Part shown: positions 6,991 to 14,264 of the stretch, in pieces
Layout of the letters: every line of letters starts with the position of its first letter
Position numbering within the stretch: position 1 is the first letter of the stretch
Origin: JAJFTV01 sp036825755
GTDB taxonomy: Bacteria > Chloroflexota > Anaerolineae > Anaerolineales > Anaerolineaceae
DNA: 20,043 bases
Direction of reading: 5' to 3'
NCBI GenBank assembly: GCA_036825755.1
Contig: DAISXR010000065.1
Location: 1 to 20,043, forward strand
Position numbers and translations under genes: made by a program
Notes under the pieces: model-generated
What the model was told of the DNA's origin: nothing
The model's database searches: none
Seen by the model: the letters and a program-made list of their open reading frames with translations, nothing else

Positions 6991-7746
6991 TTATACCAGT
7001 TGATATCCCCCATCGACAGTGATGATTTCCCCGGTGATGTATTCACCGGAGAGTAAATACTCAATCGCATCACAAACAAAGCGCGGCTCTCCCGGGCGTT
7101 TGAGCGGCAGCCGGTTGACCAGTTTGTCCCAGGTTTCGGAGGAGAAATCCGACGGAGGTAGGATCAGCCCGGGCGCCACGGCATTGACCCGCACCGCTGG
7201 GGCGCAGGTGCGCGCCATCAGGCGGGTGAGTACATCCACGCCGGCTTTACTGATGGAATATGCCGCGTAACCGGTCCACATGCGGCCGGCGCCGGAATCA
7301 GAAATGTTGATGATCGATCCGCCATTCTGCATTCGCCTGAACGCGAGTATTCCACACTGCCAGACGGCGCGTAGATTGAGGTTCATGGTCAGATCCCAAT
7401 CGGCGATATCGAAATCATCCAGGCCGCCTTTCAACATGACGGAGGCTGAGTTGACCAGCACCGACAGTGGCAAGCCGGTCTGATCGATTTGCTTAAACAG
7501 GTTTTCGATCTGGTGCGGGTCGGTCAGATCGGCCTGAAATAAAAAGGCCTTCACGCCAAGCTGCTCGATCTCACGTTGGGTGTGTGCTGCTTCTTCTGCA
7601 GAGCCGTGATAGTGAACCGCCACCGCATATCCCAGGCGGGCCAGCCTGAGCGCAATTTCTTTGCCCAGCCGGTGGCCTGAACCCGTCACCAGCGCGAGCT
7701 GTGAACCGGGAGAAAAGGGTGTGGTCATATCATCGGGCTTCAGCAT
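6991..7746 (-). CDS. Short-chain dehydrogenase, pteridine-reductase-like (FolM/PTR1 style)
   Basis: The protein has a Rossmann fold with the cofactor motif TGSGHRLG, the sequence AVAVHYHGSAEEA right after strand 2, VNSAS, the catalytic Ser region IINISDSG, and Y-S-I-S-K (YxxxK). It ends in ITGEIITVDGGYQL, usual for the classical SDR family. The HYHxSAxEA stretch and the Arg in the glycine motif resemble pteridine reductase PTR1 and dihydromonapterin reductase FolM, which reduce pterins with NADPH. That fits a molybdopterin neighbourhood, but the substrate is inference. The ATG at 7746 has GAGG 11 nt upstream; a GTG at 7755 is possible but only 2 nt from it. It is the first gene of the five-gene - strand run. 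Confidence 0.8.
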   Translation of the reverse strand: MLKPDDMTTPFSPGSQLALVTGSGHRLGKEIALRLARLGYAVAVHYHGSAEEAAHTQREIEQLGVKAFLFQADLTDPHQIENLFKQIDQTGLPLSVLVNSASVMLKGGLDDFDIADWDLTMNLNLRAVWQCGILAFRRMQNGGSIINISDSGAGRMWTGYAAYSISKAGVDVLTRLMARTCAPAVRVNAVAPGLILPPSDFSSETWDKLVNRLPLKRPGEPRFVCDAIEYLLSGEYITGEIITVDGGYQLV

Positions 7747-7779
7747 ATCTGTCACAGCCTCAAATAGCAGTAATAAAGA

Positions 7780-7785
7780 ATTCTA
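7780..7785 (-). promoter_or_regulatory. Candidate extended -10 promoter for the Moco operon
   Basis: On the - strand the sequence TGTTAGAAT gives a TAGAAT -10 (5 of 6 match) preceded by the TG of an extended -10 element. No good -35 is seen 16-18 bases upstream (AAATGC). It would serve the SDR gene and the genes after it. Confidence 0.35.
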
Positions 7786-7889
7786 ACATAATCTCATGAC
7801 AGGCATTTAAGGATCGACAGGTCTTGCCTGCGTGCCGGGTGATAACCTGCGAAAGCCTGGAAATCAGCCGCCAGAAAAATGCAAAAATT

Positions 7890-7918
7890 TTGACTTTTCA
7901 TTTTGTTTGTGCTATTCT
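7890..7918 (+). promoter_or_regulatory. Promoter of the MBL-fold gene
   Basis: TTGACT (7890-7895) and TATTCT (7913-7918) are 17 bases apart, with TGC just before the -10, an extended -10 form. Transcription would start near 7925, some 55 bases before the ATG. AGGATGG (7969-7975) acts as ribosome binding site, 4 nt before that ATG. Confidence 0.65.
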
Positions 7919-7979
7919 TCTTATCTAGGGCTTGGTCTATTTTTGTTGACCTTATTTCTTATTCTTTCAGGATGGTTTT

Positions 7980-8822
7980 ATGCAGCGCGAACGAATTTCA
8001 GAAAACGTATACTGGTTCCAAAGTGAAATCTATGCCCAGGTGACTTCCGGTGTCATCACCGGAAATGACTGGGCAGTCGTCATCGATACGATGGCCATCC
8101 CGGAGGAAACTTTGCAGATACGTTCCTTTATCGAAGAAGAACTAAAAGTACCGGTTCGATACATCATCAATACCCACCATCAGGCTGATCACACCTGGGG
8201 AAATTGCTTTTTCCCCGGATCCACCATCATTTCGCACAGTTTATGCCGTCTGTATATGCAGGAATTGGAACAGAAGGCGCTGGAAGCCGCCCAGAAGCAG
8301 AATGCCATCTACCGAAACACAAAAATTGTACTGCCGCATCTTACCTTCCAGAACGGGAACATGTCACTGCGTGTAGGAAAGAAGCATCTCACATTGATCC
8401 CCACGCCCGGCAACAGCCCTGATGGTATTTCCATTCTGGTGGAAGAAGACCGTATCCTGTTCGCCGGCGACGTTTTTATGCCCATCCCGTTTATCGTGGA
8501 AGGCGACATGGATGAGCTGAACCGTTCGATCAGGATGATCGGCGAGATGAGCCTGGAAAACATCATCCAGGGTCATGGCGATATCATTTTACGGGGTGAG
8601 ATCGAAGATTCTGTCAAAGAAAATGTTGCCTATTTAGCTGCGCTGAACAAATCGGTCCGTGCAGCCATGAAACGGAAAAACGCCGTGGAGTTGCTTGAGG
8701 AGATCGATATCGAATCATGCGGGAAGAGCAAGGTATTATTGGGCGGCCTGGCAGAAGAGCTGCACTCGCGCAATGTATATGCCCTCTACCGGACGCTTCT
8801 GGAGCAGACACCCGCCCAGTAA
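7980..8822 (+). CDS. Metallo-beta-lactamase-fold protein with a remodelled metal site
   Basis: The 280-residue protein has the MBL fold: strand VVIDTM, then NTHHQADHTWGN (64-75), TPGNSPDGISIL (142-153), FAGDVF with D164, and QGHGD with H199. The usual HxHxDH motif reads H66-H-Q68-A-D70-H71, so the second His is Gln. The later GHS reads GNS, so that His is Asn145. Two of three ligands of the first metal site are thus lost, while D70, H71 and H199 of the second site remain. It is probably a one-metal hydrolase or a non-catalytic relative; the substrate is unknown. No signal peptide is seen. It is monocistronic, with its own promoter and with a terminator at 8899-8929. Confidence 0.85.
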   Translation: MQRERISENVYWFQSEIYAQVTSGVITGNDWAVVIDTMAIPEETLQIRSFIEEELKVPVRYIINTHHQADHTWGNCFFPGSTIISHSLCRLYMQELEQKALEAAQKQNAIYRNTKIVLPHLTFQNGNMSLRVGKKHLTLIPTPGNSPDGISILVEEDRILFAGDVFMPIPFIVEGDMDELNRSIRMIGEMSLENIIQGHGDIILRGEIEDSVKENVAYLAALNKSVRAAMKRKNAVELLEEIDIESCGKSKVLLGGLAEELHSRNVYALYRTLLEQTPAQ

Positions 8823-8844
8823 TAGTTTGGGGTAACTCTGAAAT

Positions 8845-9255
8845 TTACACCGTGTCAAAAAATTGGATGCGGGTGTAATCATCATCTTTGATCTCGTAGG
8901 CCTGAATACTCCATTCAGGCCCTTTTTTTGCGACGATGACCGAAATCACACCCGGGTAGCGGTATTCACGCAGATCAGTGGCAGAAGGGTGCACCGGCCC
9001 GTACGGGTGCGAGTGGTAAATGGCCACCAGATCGAGGTCCTGTTCTTCAAAGTAGAGGAACGCGCGCAGTTGAGCTTCCGGATCCATTTTAAATTGGGAT
9101 TCACTGTGCAGGATGTTGCTGACGGGCAGATGGACTGTCACCGTTCCATCCTTTCCACCCAGTAACCCGCAGGCTTCCTCGGGGAGATGGCTTTCAAGGT
9201 AAGAGGTGATTTCCTTGAGGATAACGGTTGGGATGAAGAGGACCTTTGAGTTCAT
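8845..9255 (-). CDS. JAMM/MPN+ metalloprotease-like protein (Mov34/PAD-1 family)
   Basis: The 136-residue protein is a stand-alone MPN+ domain. PEEACGLLGG supplies the catalytic Glu (E27), and YHSHPYGPVHPSATD supplies H81, H83, S91 and D94 of the JAMM zinc site, all intact. Bacterial relatives cut ubiquitin-like sulfur carriers of the ThiS/MoaD/CysO type from a C-terminal extension or conjugate. No such carrier is visible nearby. The ATG at 9255 is 10 nt after the stop of the membrane protein gene; a TTG at 9282 would overlap that gene and is less likely. Its coding sequence contains, on the other strand, the terminator of the MBL-fold gene. Confidence 0.85.
   Translation of the reverse strand: MNSKVLFIPTVILKEITSYLESHLPEEACGLLGGKDGTVTVHLPVSNILHSESQFKMDPEAQLRAFLYFEEQDLDLVAIYHSHPYGPVHPSATDLREYRYPGVISVIVAKKGPEWSIQAYEIKDDDYTRIQFFDTV
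8899..8929 (+). terminator. Intrinsic terminator of the MBL-fold gene, inside the JAMM gene
   Basis: GGCCTGAAT (8899-8907) pairs perfectly with ATTCAGGCC (8913-8921) across the 5-base loop ACTCC. One C and then seven Ts (8923-8929) follow. It lies about 76 bases after the MBL stop and wholly within the convergent JAMM coding sequence, where the T run encodes two Lys codons on the other strand. Confidence 0.8.
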
Positions 9256-9265
9256 GCGGGGTGGA

Positions 9266-10105
9266 TTAAAGGATGAAAGCAAGCAGGAGAAAAACTAGCA
9301 TCATGGCCAGACCCAGCCACAGGTTCTCGCGCCCGCGTTTGAATGGATAGGCTGTCGCAAAATCGATCAGGGCGTAATAAGGTCCCAGTAAAATCAATCC
9401 GTAGGAAACGGGCCTTACTGGCAGATAATGCAGCCCCAGGGCCATCTGTGCGATCAGAATGGTAATCACAGCGGCCCAGTTGACCAGCCACTTGCCGCCA
9501 GTTTGCAGATAAAACACGCGCAGCAGGATAAAAAAGGCCGTCAACCCCACCGCCGGCAGTAGCATGTACAGACGTAAAATATTCACGCGCACTGAGAAGA
9601 GCACGAAGAAGAACATGGCCAGCGAGAGCGCTTTCAAAAGACCGGATGCCAGCACGTGCTGTTCACTCTTAATATCTACCACCACGTATTCAGCAGTTAA
9701 CGTCACAATCAGCATGGCGCCACCCAATAAAAAGACGATCCAGCGGGTGGAATCGTTCGACATTTGCGTGAGGGGCAGGCCAATCACCCAGGCGGTGAGG
9801 GCCGGCAAAATGCTGTGCTGGAGCGGGTAACGGTCTTCGGAGTAAGCCGGATGGGTTTTGACCAGCCAGTAAGCACCCACACCTGCAAAGGCCGGCACCA
9901 GAATGGTGATGTAGGTTTTCAGATCGAAAGTGAAATTATAAACAGCGCCGAAAACATTCCATTTGATTTCTGCGCTTGGCAGATTCACAAAGGAAGTGAC
10001 CGCATAGGTGAGCAAAATGATGGCTGAAATGACGCTCAGTTTTTCAAGCAGCGGATCGGTTTTTTGTGTAGCCATTGGTTTGATTGTATCCAGCATTGGC
10101 TGCAT
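9266..10105 (-). CDS. Polytopic membrane protein of unknown function
   Basis: I do not recognise the family. The 279-residue product has about nine hydrophobic segments, from SVISAIILLTYAVTSFV near residue 25 to LAMMLVFLLLAFIL at the very C-terminus. There is a short charged N-terminus (TQKTDPLLEKL) and no cleavable signal. Charged residues lie only in short loops such as KTHPAYSEDRYPLQ and YPFKRGREN. The start at 10105 is the first of several ATGs (others at codons 4 and 11) and none has a clear ribosome binding site. The JAMM gene follows 10 nt after it, so the two are likely one transcription unit. No catalytic motif is seen. Confidence 0.75.
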   Translation of the reverse strand: MQPMLDTIKPMATQKTDPLLEKLSVISAIILLTYAVTSFVNLPSAEIKWNVFGAVYNFTFDLKTYITILVPAFAGVGAYWLVKTHPAYSEDRYPLQHSILPALTAWVIGLPLTQMSNDSTRWIVFLLGGAMLIVTLTAEYVVVDIKSEQHVLASGLLKALSLAMFFFVLFSVRVNILRLYMLLPAVGLTAFFILLRVFYLQTGGKWLVNWAAVITILIAQMALGLHYLPVRPVSYGLILLGPYYALIDFATAYPFKRGRENLWLGLAMMLVFLLLAFIL

Positions 10106-10222
10106 TGGGAAGTCGAAAGAACAACAAAACTGGCGCTTCCTGCAGGCAGAGTATATAATATGAATATATGTTCTATATAAGGAGTGATGAGTTCACCATA
10201 TTTATGATAAAATGAAGGTTCA
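10106..10222. promoter_or_regulatory. AT-rich divergent promoter region
   Basis: This 117-base region separates two divergent membrane protein genes. It has a TATA-rich core (10152-10180). On the + strand TATAAT (10154-10159) is a perfect -10 but its -35 is poor (TGGCGC at 10131-10136). On the - strand TATACT (10149-10154) overlaps it. GAAGG before the ATG at 10223 is the ribosome binding site of the + gene. Confidence 0.4.
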
Positions 10223-11233
10223 ATGGAAAAACTGGAAAAAACCACACTATCAACTCCCCCCGGATTGATCCAGTCTTTTACGGCTGGGTTCAACTCGGTG
10301 GCTGCAAATATCCGCCTGATTCTCTTGCCGGTTCTGCTGGATATTTTGCTCTGGTTTGCTCCCCGATTGACGATCAAGCCGCTTGTTCAACCCATGTTTC
10401 AACAGTATTTTGAGCTGTTAGCAGCTTCCGGAGCGAAAGATTTACAGGCTTTCATCACCAGCAGCCAGCAGTTGCTGCAGGAGGGTCTGGATCATTATAA
10501 CCTGTTGAGTTCCCTGCGCACCCTGCCCATTGGCGTCCCCAGCCTGCTTTCGGGGCGGGGCGTGCTTGCCAACCCGCTTGGCCCGCTGAAAGAAATCGAT
10601 CTCAACTCGCTCGGTTCCACCCTGGGGCTGTGGCTGATCATTGCGCTGGCGGGTATTGCTGCCGGCAGCCTGTTTTTTGGCGAGATCGCCCGCATCAGCC
10701 TGAACCTGAAAGAAAAGTTCAGCCTGAAGCGCGCATTGAAAAACTTCCGCGATACGCTTTACCTGACCGTGAGTTCGTATGTGCTGCTGGCCATTCTGGC
10801 CATCCCGGCTGTGATCCTGGTGTTCATCATTTCCATGATCAGCCCTACCTTCTCACAGCTTTCCATCATCTTTATATCCCTGCTGCTGATCTGGCTGCTG
10901 ATGCCGTTGATTTTCTCGCCGCACGGGATCTATGGCTACAATCAAAATGTGTTCACATCGGCCATCAACAGCATTCGGCTGGTGCGGTATTTTCTGCCGG
11001 GAACCGGTGTGTTCATTTTGTTGGGCGTGTTTATGAGCCAGGGAATGGATATTCTGTGGTCTTTCCCCACTGAAGATTCATGGATGGTGCTGGTGGGCAT
11101 TTTGGGGCATGCATTTATCACCACCGGTGTGATCGCGTCCAGCTTTATTTATTATCGGGGTGGTTTGCGCTGGATGAATGAGCGCATGCAGCATCTCAAT
11201 AGCCAGCCGCAAGTCTCACTCGACAAGCAATAA
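10223..11233 (+). CDS. Polytopic membrane protein of unknown function, upstream of gyrB
   Basis: I do not recognise the family. The 336-residue protein has about six hydrophobic segments: near 30-47 (ILLPVLLDILLWF), 135-158, 180-210, 212-234, 255-278 and 285-310. Between the first and second lies a hydrophilic stretch of roughly 85 residues (about 50-134), likely one extramembrane domain. The N-terminal PGLIQSFTAGFNSVAANIRLILLPV and an internal FFGEIARISL resemble the layout of hypothetical proteins found beside housekeeping genes, but no enzyme motif is visible. GAAGG stands 5 nt before the ATG. gyrB follows 57 nt later on the same strand, separated by a hairpin. Confidence 0.75.
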   Translation: MEKLEKTTLSTPPGLIQSFTAGFNSVAANIRLILLPVLLDILLWFAPRLTIKPLVQPMFQQYFELLAASGAKDLQAFITSSQQLLQEGLDHYNLLSSLRTLPIGVPSLLSGRGVLANPLGPLKEIDLNSLGSTLGLWLIIALAGIAAGSLFFGEIARISLNLKEKFSLKRALKNFRDTLYLTVSSYVLLAILAIPAVILVFIISMISPTFSQLSIIFISLLLIWLLMPLIFSPHGIYGYNQNVFTSAINSIRLVRYFLPGTGVFILLGVFMSQGMDILWSFPTEDSWMVLVGILGHAFITTGVIASSFIYYRGGLRWMNERMQHLNSQPQVSLDKQ

Positions 11234-11257
11234 TTTTAGATTCTCTGGTATCACATC

Positions 11258-11280
11258 ATCATCCTGAAAAGGATGATTTT
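11258..11280 (+). terminator. GNRA-loop hairpin with short T run, just before the gyrB ribosome site
   Basis: ATCATCCT (11258-11265) pairs with AGGATGAT (11270-11277) across the tetraloop GAAA. The sequence then reads TTT to 11280, and GGAGG begins at the next base. The stem is only 3 of 8 G-C pairs and the T run is four long including the last stem base, so it is a weak terminator at best. It may instead tune gyrB translation or stabilise its 5' end. Confidence 0.45.
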
Positions 11281-11285
11281 GGAGG
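11281..11285 (+). promoter_or_regulatory. Ribosome binding site fixing the gyrB GTG start
   Basis: GGAGG stands exactly 5 nt before GTG 11291. An ATG at 11287 lies between them but is in another frame, is only 1 nt from the site, and runs into a stop after 10 codons. Confidence 0.75.
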
Positions 11286-11290
11286 AATGA

Positions 11291-13216
11291 GTGGTAGAAA
11301 AGAAAGCAAATTTGAGTAGTTACGATGCAACCAGCATCCAGATCCTGGAAGGCCTGGAGGCAGTACGCCGCCGTCCGGGTATGTATGTGGGCGGTACCGA
11401 TATCAAAGCGCTTCACCATCTGGTTTATGAAGTGGTGGATAACTCCATCGATGAGGCACTTTCGGGTATCTGCAACCGGATAAACATCGTAATTCACGAA
11501 GATGAGAGCGTTACCGTAGAAGACAATGGGCGCGGCATCCCGGTAGGTATCCACCCACAGCGCGGTAAATCTGCGCTTGAGGTGGTTATGACCACTCTGC
11601 ATGCCGGCGGTAAATTTGGCGGCGGCGGATACAAGGTATCAGGCGGTCTGCACGGCGTGGGTGTATCTGCCGTGAATGCTCTTTCTGAATGGTGCGAAGT
11701 ACAGGTCTACCACGAAGGCGAAATTTATTTCCAGCGATACGAACGCGGTATCCCTCTGGAACCGGTGAAAGTGATTGGCAAAACCGATCCCGAAAAAACC
11801 GGCACCAAAACCACATTCCGCTTTGATACCACCATTTTCAAAGATGAGGTCACCTTCCGTTTTGAAACGCTCATCCAGCGCTTCCGTGAAATGGCTTTTA
11901 TCACCCGCCAGGTGCTGATCCACATCTTTGATGAACGAAACGACCGCGAGATGAACTTCTACTATGACGGTGGGATCGTCTCGTTTGTTCGCTATCTGAA
12001 TCGCAACCGTGAGGTTCTACACCCGGTGGTGTATGCCGAAAAAGAGGTGGATAACATTGTGGTGGAGGCAGCGGTTCAATACACCGACGCCTATACCGAA
12101 TCGGTCTATTCTTTTGCCAATACCATCAATACCATTGACGGCGGGACCCATTTAACCGGTTTACGCAGCGCCATTACACGCGTGATTAACGATTACGCTC
12201 ACAAGAACAACATTCTGAAGGATTCAGACGCCAACTTCACCGGCGAGGATACACGCGAGGGTCTGACCGCCATCATCAGCATCAAGCACCCGGATCCGCA
12301 GTTTGAGAGCCAGACCAAGGTGAAGCTGATGAACCCCGAGGTGCAGAGCCTGGTGGCCCAGGTGGTGGTGGAAGGATTTGGCACTTACCTGGAAGAGAAC
12401 CCCTCCATTGGTCGAGCTATCGTTTCGAAGTGTCTCACCTCTGCCCGTGCCCGTGACGCCGCCCGCAAAGCGCGCGATCTGGTGATCCGAAAATCAGCCC
12501 TGGAAAGCCTGACCCTGCCCGGCAAACTGGCAGACTGTTCCAACCGCGATGCCATCAATTCCGAGCTGTACATTGTTGAGGGAGACAGCGCAGGTGGCAC
12601 GGCCAAAATGGGCCGTGACCGCCATTTCCAGGCTATTCTGCCGCTGCGCGGCAAGATTTTGAACACCGAGCGCGCCCGCCTGGACAAAATTTTGTCCAAC
12701 AACGAGGTCAAGGCGTTGATCTCCGCCATTGGCTGCGGGGTGGGTGACCATTTTGATAAAACCAACCTGCGCTACGGGCGTGTGATTATCATGACCGATG
12801 CTGATGTGGACGGCAGCCATATCCGCGCGCTGCTGCTCACGTTTTTCTTCCGCTATATGCAACCGCTGATTGAGGAAGGGCATGTGTTTATCGCGCTTCC
12901 GCCGCTGTACCGGATCTCATATAAAAAGAAGATCGAATACGCTTACTCTGAGGCCGAAAAGGAAACCATCCTGAAACGGCTTGGCTCCACCTCGGAAAAG
13001 GCCGCTGTGCAGCGTTACAAGGGTTTGGGTGAGATGAATGACGACCAGTTGTGGGAAACCACCATGAACCCGCAGAACCGCACCCTGTTGCAGGTGGATA
13101 TTGAAGACGCCGCCGAAGCCGACCGGACGTTTGACATGCTCATGGGGGCGGCCGTACCTCCGCGTACCAAGTTCATCACCACGCATGCCCATGATGTACG
13201 GAATTTGGATGTGTAG
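11291..13216 (+). CDS. gyrB: DNA gyrase subunit B
   Basis: The 641-residue protein is a full-length GyrB of the short (non-proteobacterial) type. The ATPase domain has VYEVVDNSIDEAL, DNGRGIPVG and GGGGYKVSGGLHGVGVSAVNALS. The TOPRIM domain has VEGDSAGGTA (E430), PLRGKILNTE and TDADVDGSHIRALLLTF (D503, D505, D507). RYKGLGEMNDDQLWETTM closes the C-terminal part. With GyrA it introduces negative supercoils using ATP, and it is the target of coumarin drugs. A ParE identity cannot be excluded by motif alone, but the sequence reads as GyrB. It starts at GTG 11291 and follows a membrane protein gene by 57 nt. gyrA is not in the window. Confidence 0.95.
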   Translation: MVEKKANLSSYDATSIQILEGLEAVRRRPGMYVGGTDIKALHHLVYEVVDNSIDEALSGICNRINIVIHEDESVTVEDNGRGIPVGIHPQRGKSALEVVMTTLHAGGKFGGGGYKVSGGLHGVGVSAVNALSEWCEVQVYHEGEIYFQRYERGIPLEPVKVIGKTDPEKTGTKTTFRFDTTIFKDEVTFRFETLIQRFREMAFITRQVLIHIFDERNDREMNFYYDGGIVSFVRYLNRNREVLHPVVYAEKEVDNIVVEAAVQYTDAYTESVYSFANTINTIDGGTHLTGLRSAITRVINDYAHKNNILKDSDANFTGEDTREGLTAIISIKHPDPQFESQTKVKLMNPEVQSLVAQVVVEGFGTYLEENPSIGRAIVSKCLTSARARDAARKARDLVIRKSALESLTLPGKLADCSNRDAINSELYIVEGDSAGGTAKMGRDRHFQAILPLRGKILNTERARLDKILSNNEVKALISAIGCGVGDHFDKTNLRYGRVIIMTDADVDGSHIRALLLTFFFRYMQPLIEEGHVFIALPPLYRISYKKKIEYAYSEAEKETILKRLGSTSEKAAVQRYKGLGEMNDDQLWETTMNPQNRTLLQVDIEDAAEADRTFDMLMGAAVPPRTKFITTHAHDVRNLDV

Positions 13217-13252
13217 GTAGTATAGTCTTCTGTTATTTCATGCTTGAATAAT

Positions 13253-13282
13253 AATCTGGCCACTAAAGGCCAGATTTTATTT
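13253..13282. terminator. Bidirectional intrinsic terminator between gyrB and the HD-GYP regulator
   Basis: AATCTGGCC (13253-13261) pairs perfectly with GGCCAGATT (13268-13276) across a 6-base loop. On the + strand TTTTATTT follows; on the - strand ATTATTATT follows. It sits 36 bases after the gyrB stop and just beyond the real stop of the convergent regulator gene at 13306. Confidence 0.85.
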
Positions 13283-13305
13283 ATGACCCGCCTGCACAGT
13301 CGGGC

Positions 13306-14264
13306 CTAATCCTTCATCTTATTCCAGATCTCGTCAAAGGCGTCTTCCAGACNNNNNNNNNNNNNNNNNNNNNNNNNNNNNNNNNNNNNNNNNNNNNNNN
13401 NNNNNNNNNNNNNNNNNNNNNNNNNNNNNNNNNNNNNNNNNNNNNNNNNNNNGCGATATGGATGCCCATGTTGAGGAACTCGCTGTAATGGAAGCGCTGC
13501 TGAATATCCTCCAGCGTCTGCGATCCAATCAAAGTATGCGTCTTCATCACCTCAAATTCATCCGGGGTGAGCGGCCCGGGTTTGAGCAGGATCTCATCCA
13601 AGATGCCCACCTTGCCGATATCATGCAGCGGGCTGGCGTGATACAGCCGGTCGCAATAGGCCTGATTGACCTGTGAGCCAAACTTTGGGTGACCCAGCAG
13701 GCTCTCTGCCAGCAGCCTGCACAGGGTGCGAATCCGTTCAACATGTTTGCCCGTATCGCTGTCGCGCGCTTCAGCCAATTTGGCAAACCCGAACAGCATG
13801 GCCATTTGAAGTTCGGTAATTTCCTTCACCTGGCTGGCTACCAGGTCTGAAAGGTTGACCTGTAATTGATGCAGGCGCAGGTGAGTTTCCACCCGCATGC
13901 GCACCTCTTCAAACTGGAATGGCTTGGTGATGTAATCAACTGCGCCGACCTCAAATGCTTTCACTTTCTCGTTGATCTCGGACAACGCGCTGATGAACAA
14001 TACGGGTATTTCTTTCAGATGCGCATCACTCTTCAATTGCTTGCATACCTCATATCCGTTCATTTCCGGCATATTGATATCGAGTAAAATCAGGTCCGGT
14101 TTTTTCCCGCGCGCTGCCTGGATGGCCAGACGGCCATTGGGAACCGGCCGGGCTGTGTACCCACAATCTTTCAGCATGCGCGTGAGCAGTGACAAATTTT
14201 CAACGGTATCATCCACCACGAGGATATTGGCGTTCTCGGATAACAATGATAGATTAATGTCCAT
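13306..14264 (-). CDS. REC-HD-GYP response regulator (cyclic-di-GMP phosphodiesterase type), interrupted by gap
   Basis: Residues 12-130 form a receiver domain: ILVVDD (D18, D19), LILLDINMP with phospho-acceptor D62, and ITKPF with K114. An HD-GYP domain follows, with KLAEARDSDTGKHVERI and SPLHDIGKVGILDEILLKPG. Such proteins hydrolyse cyclic-di-GMP. The gene is cut by 100 Ns at 13353-13452, which hide the GYP motif. After the gap the family-like tail LEDAFDEIWNKMKD ends in TAG at 13306-13308. That frame differs from the one before the gap, so the gap length is wrong. The ATG at 14264, with GAGG 7 nt before it, overlaps the kinase stop by 11 nt, so the two are coupled and the kinase is the likely partner. 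Confidence 0.88.
13353..13452. other. Assembly gap (100 Ns)
   Basis: There are exactly 100 Ns, the customary placeholder for a gap of unknown size. They fall inside the HD-GYP domain. The codon phase on the two sides requires a true length of 3k+2 bases. From the usual length of the HD-GYP domain I estimate roughly 70-75 missing residues, or about 220 bases. Confidence 0.95.

Noticed and set aside
7832..8026. 64-residue + frame with a hydrophobic stretch, overlapping the MBL start
   Set aside because: It spans the promoter and leader of the MBL gene; the hydrophobic run comes from the T-rich promoter sequence.
10187..10207. Possible six-codon leader peptide after AAGGAG before the 6-TM gene
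   Set aside because: The ATG is only about 2 nt from the ribosome site and there is no regulatory codon pattern.
11287..11319. ATG between the gyrB ribosome site and its GTG start
   Set aside because: It is out of frame, only 1 nt from GGAGG, and stops after 10 codons.
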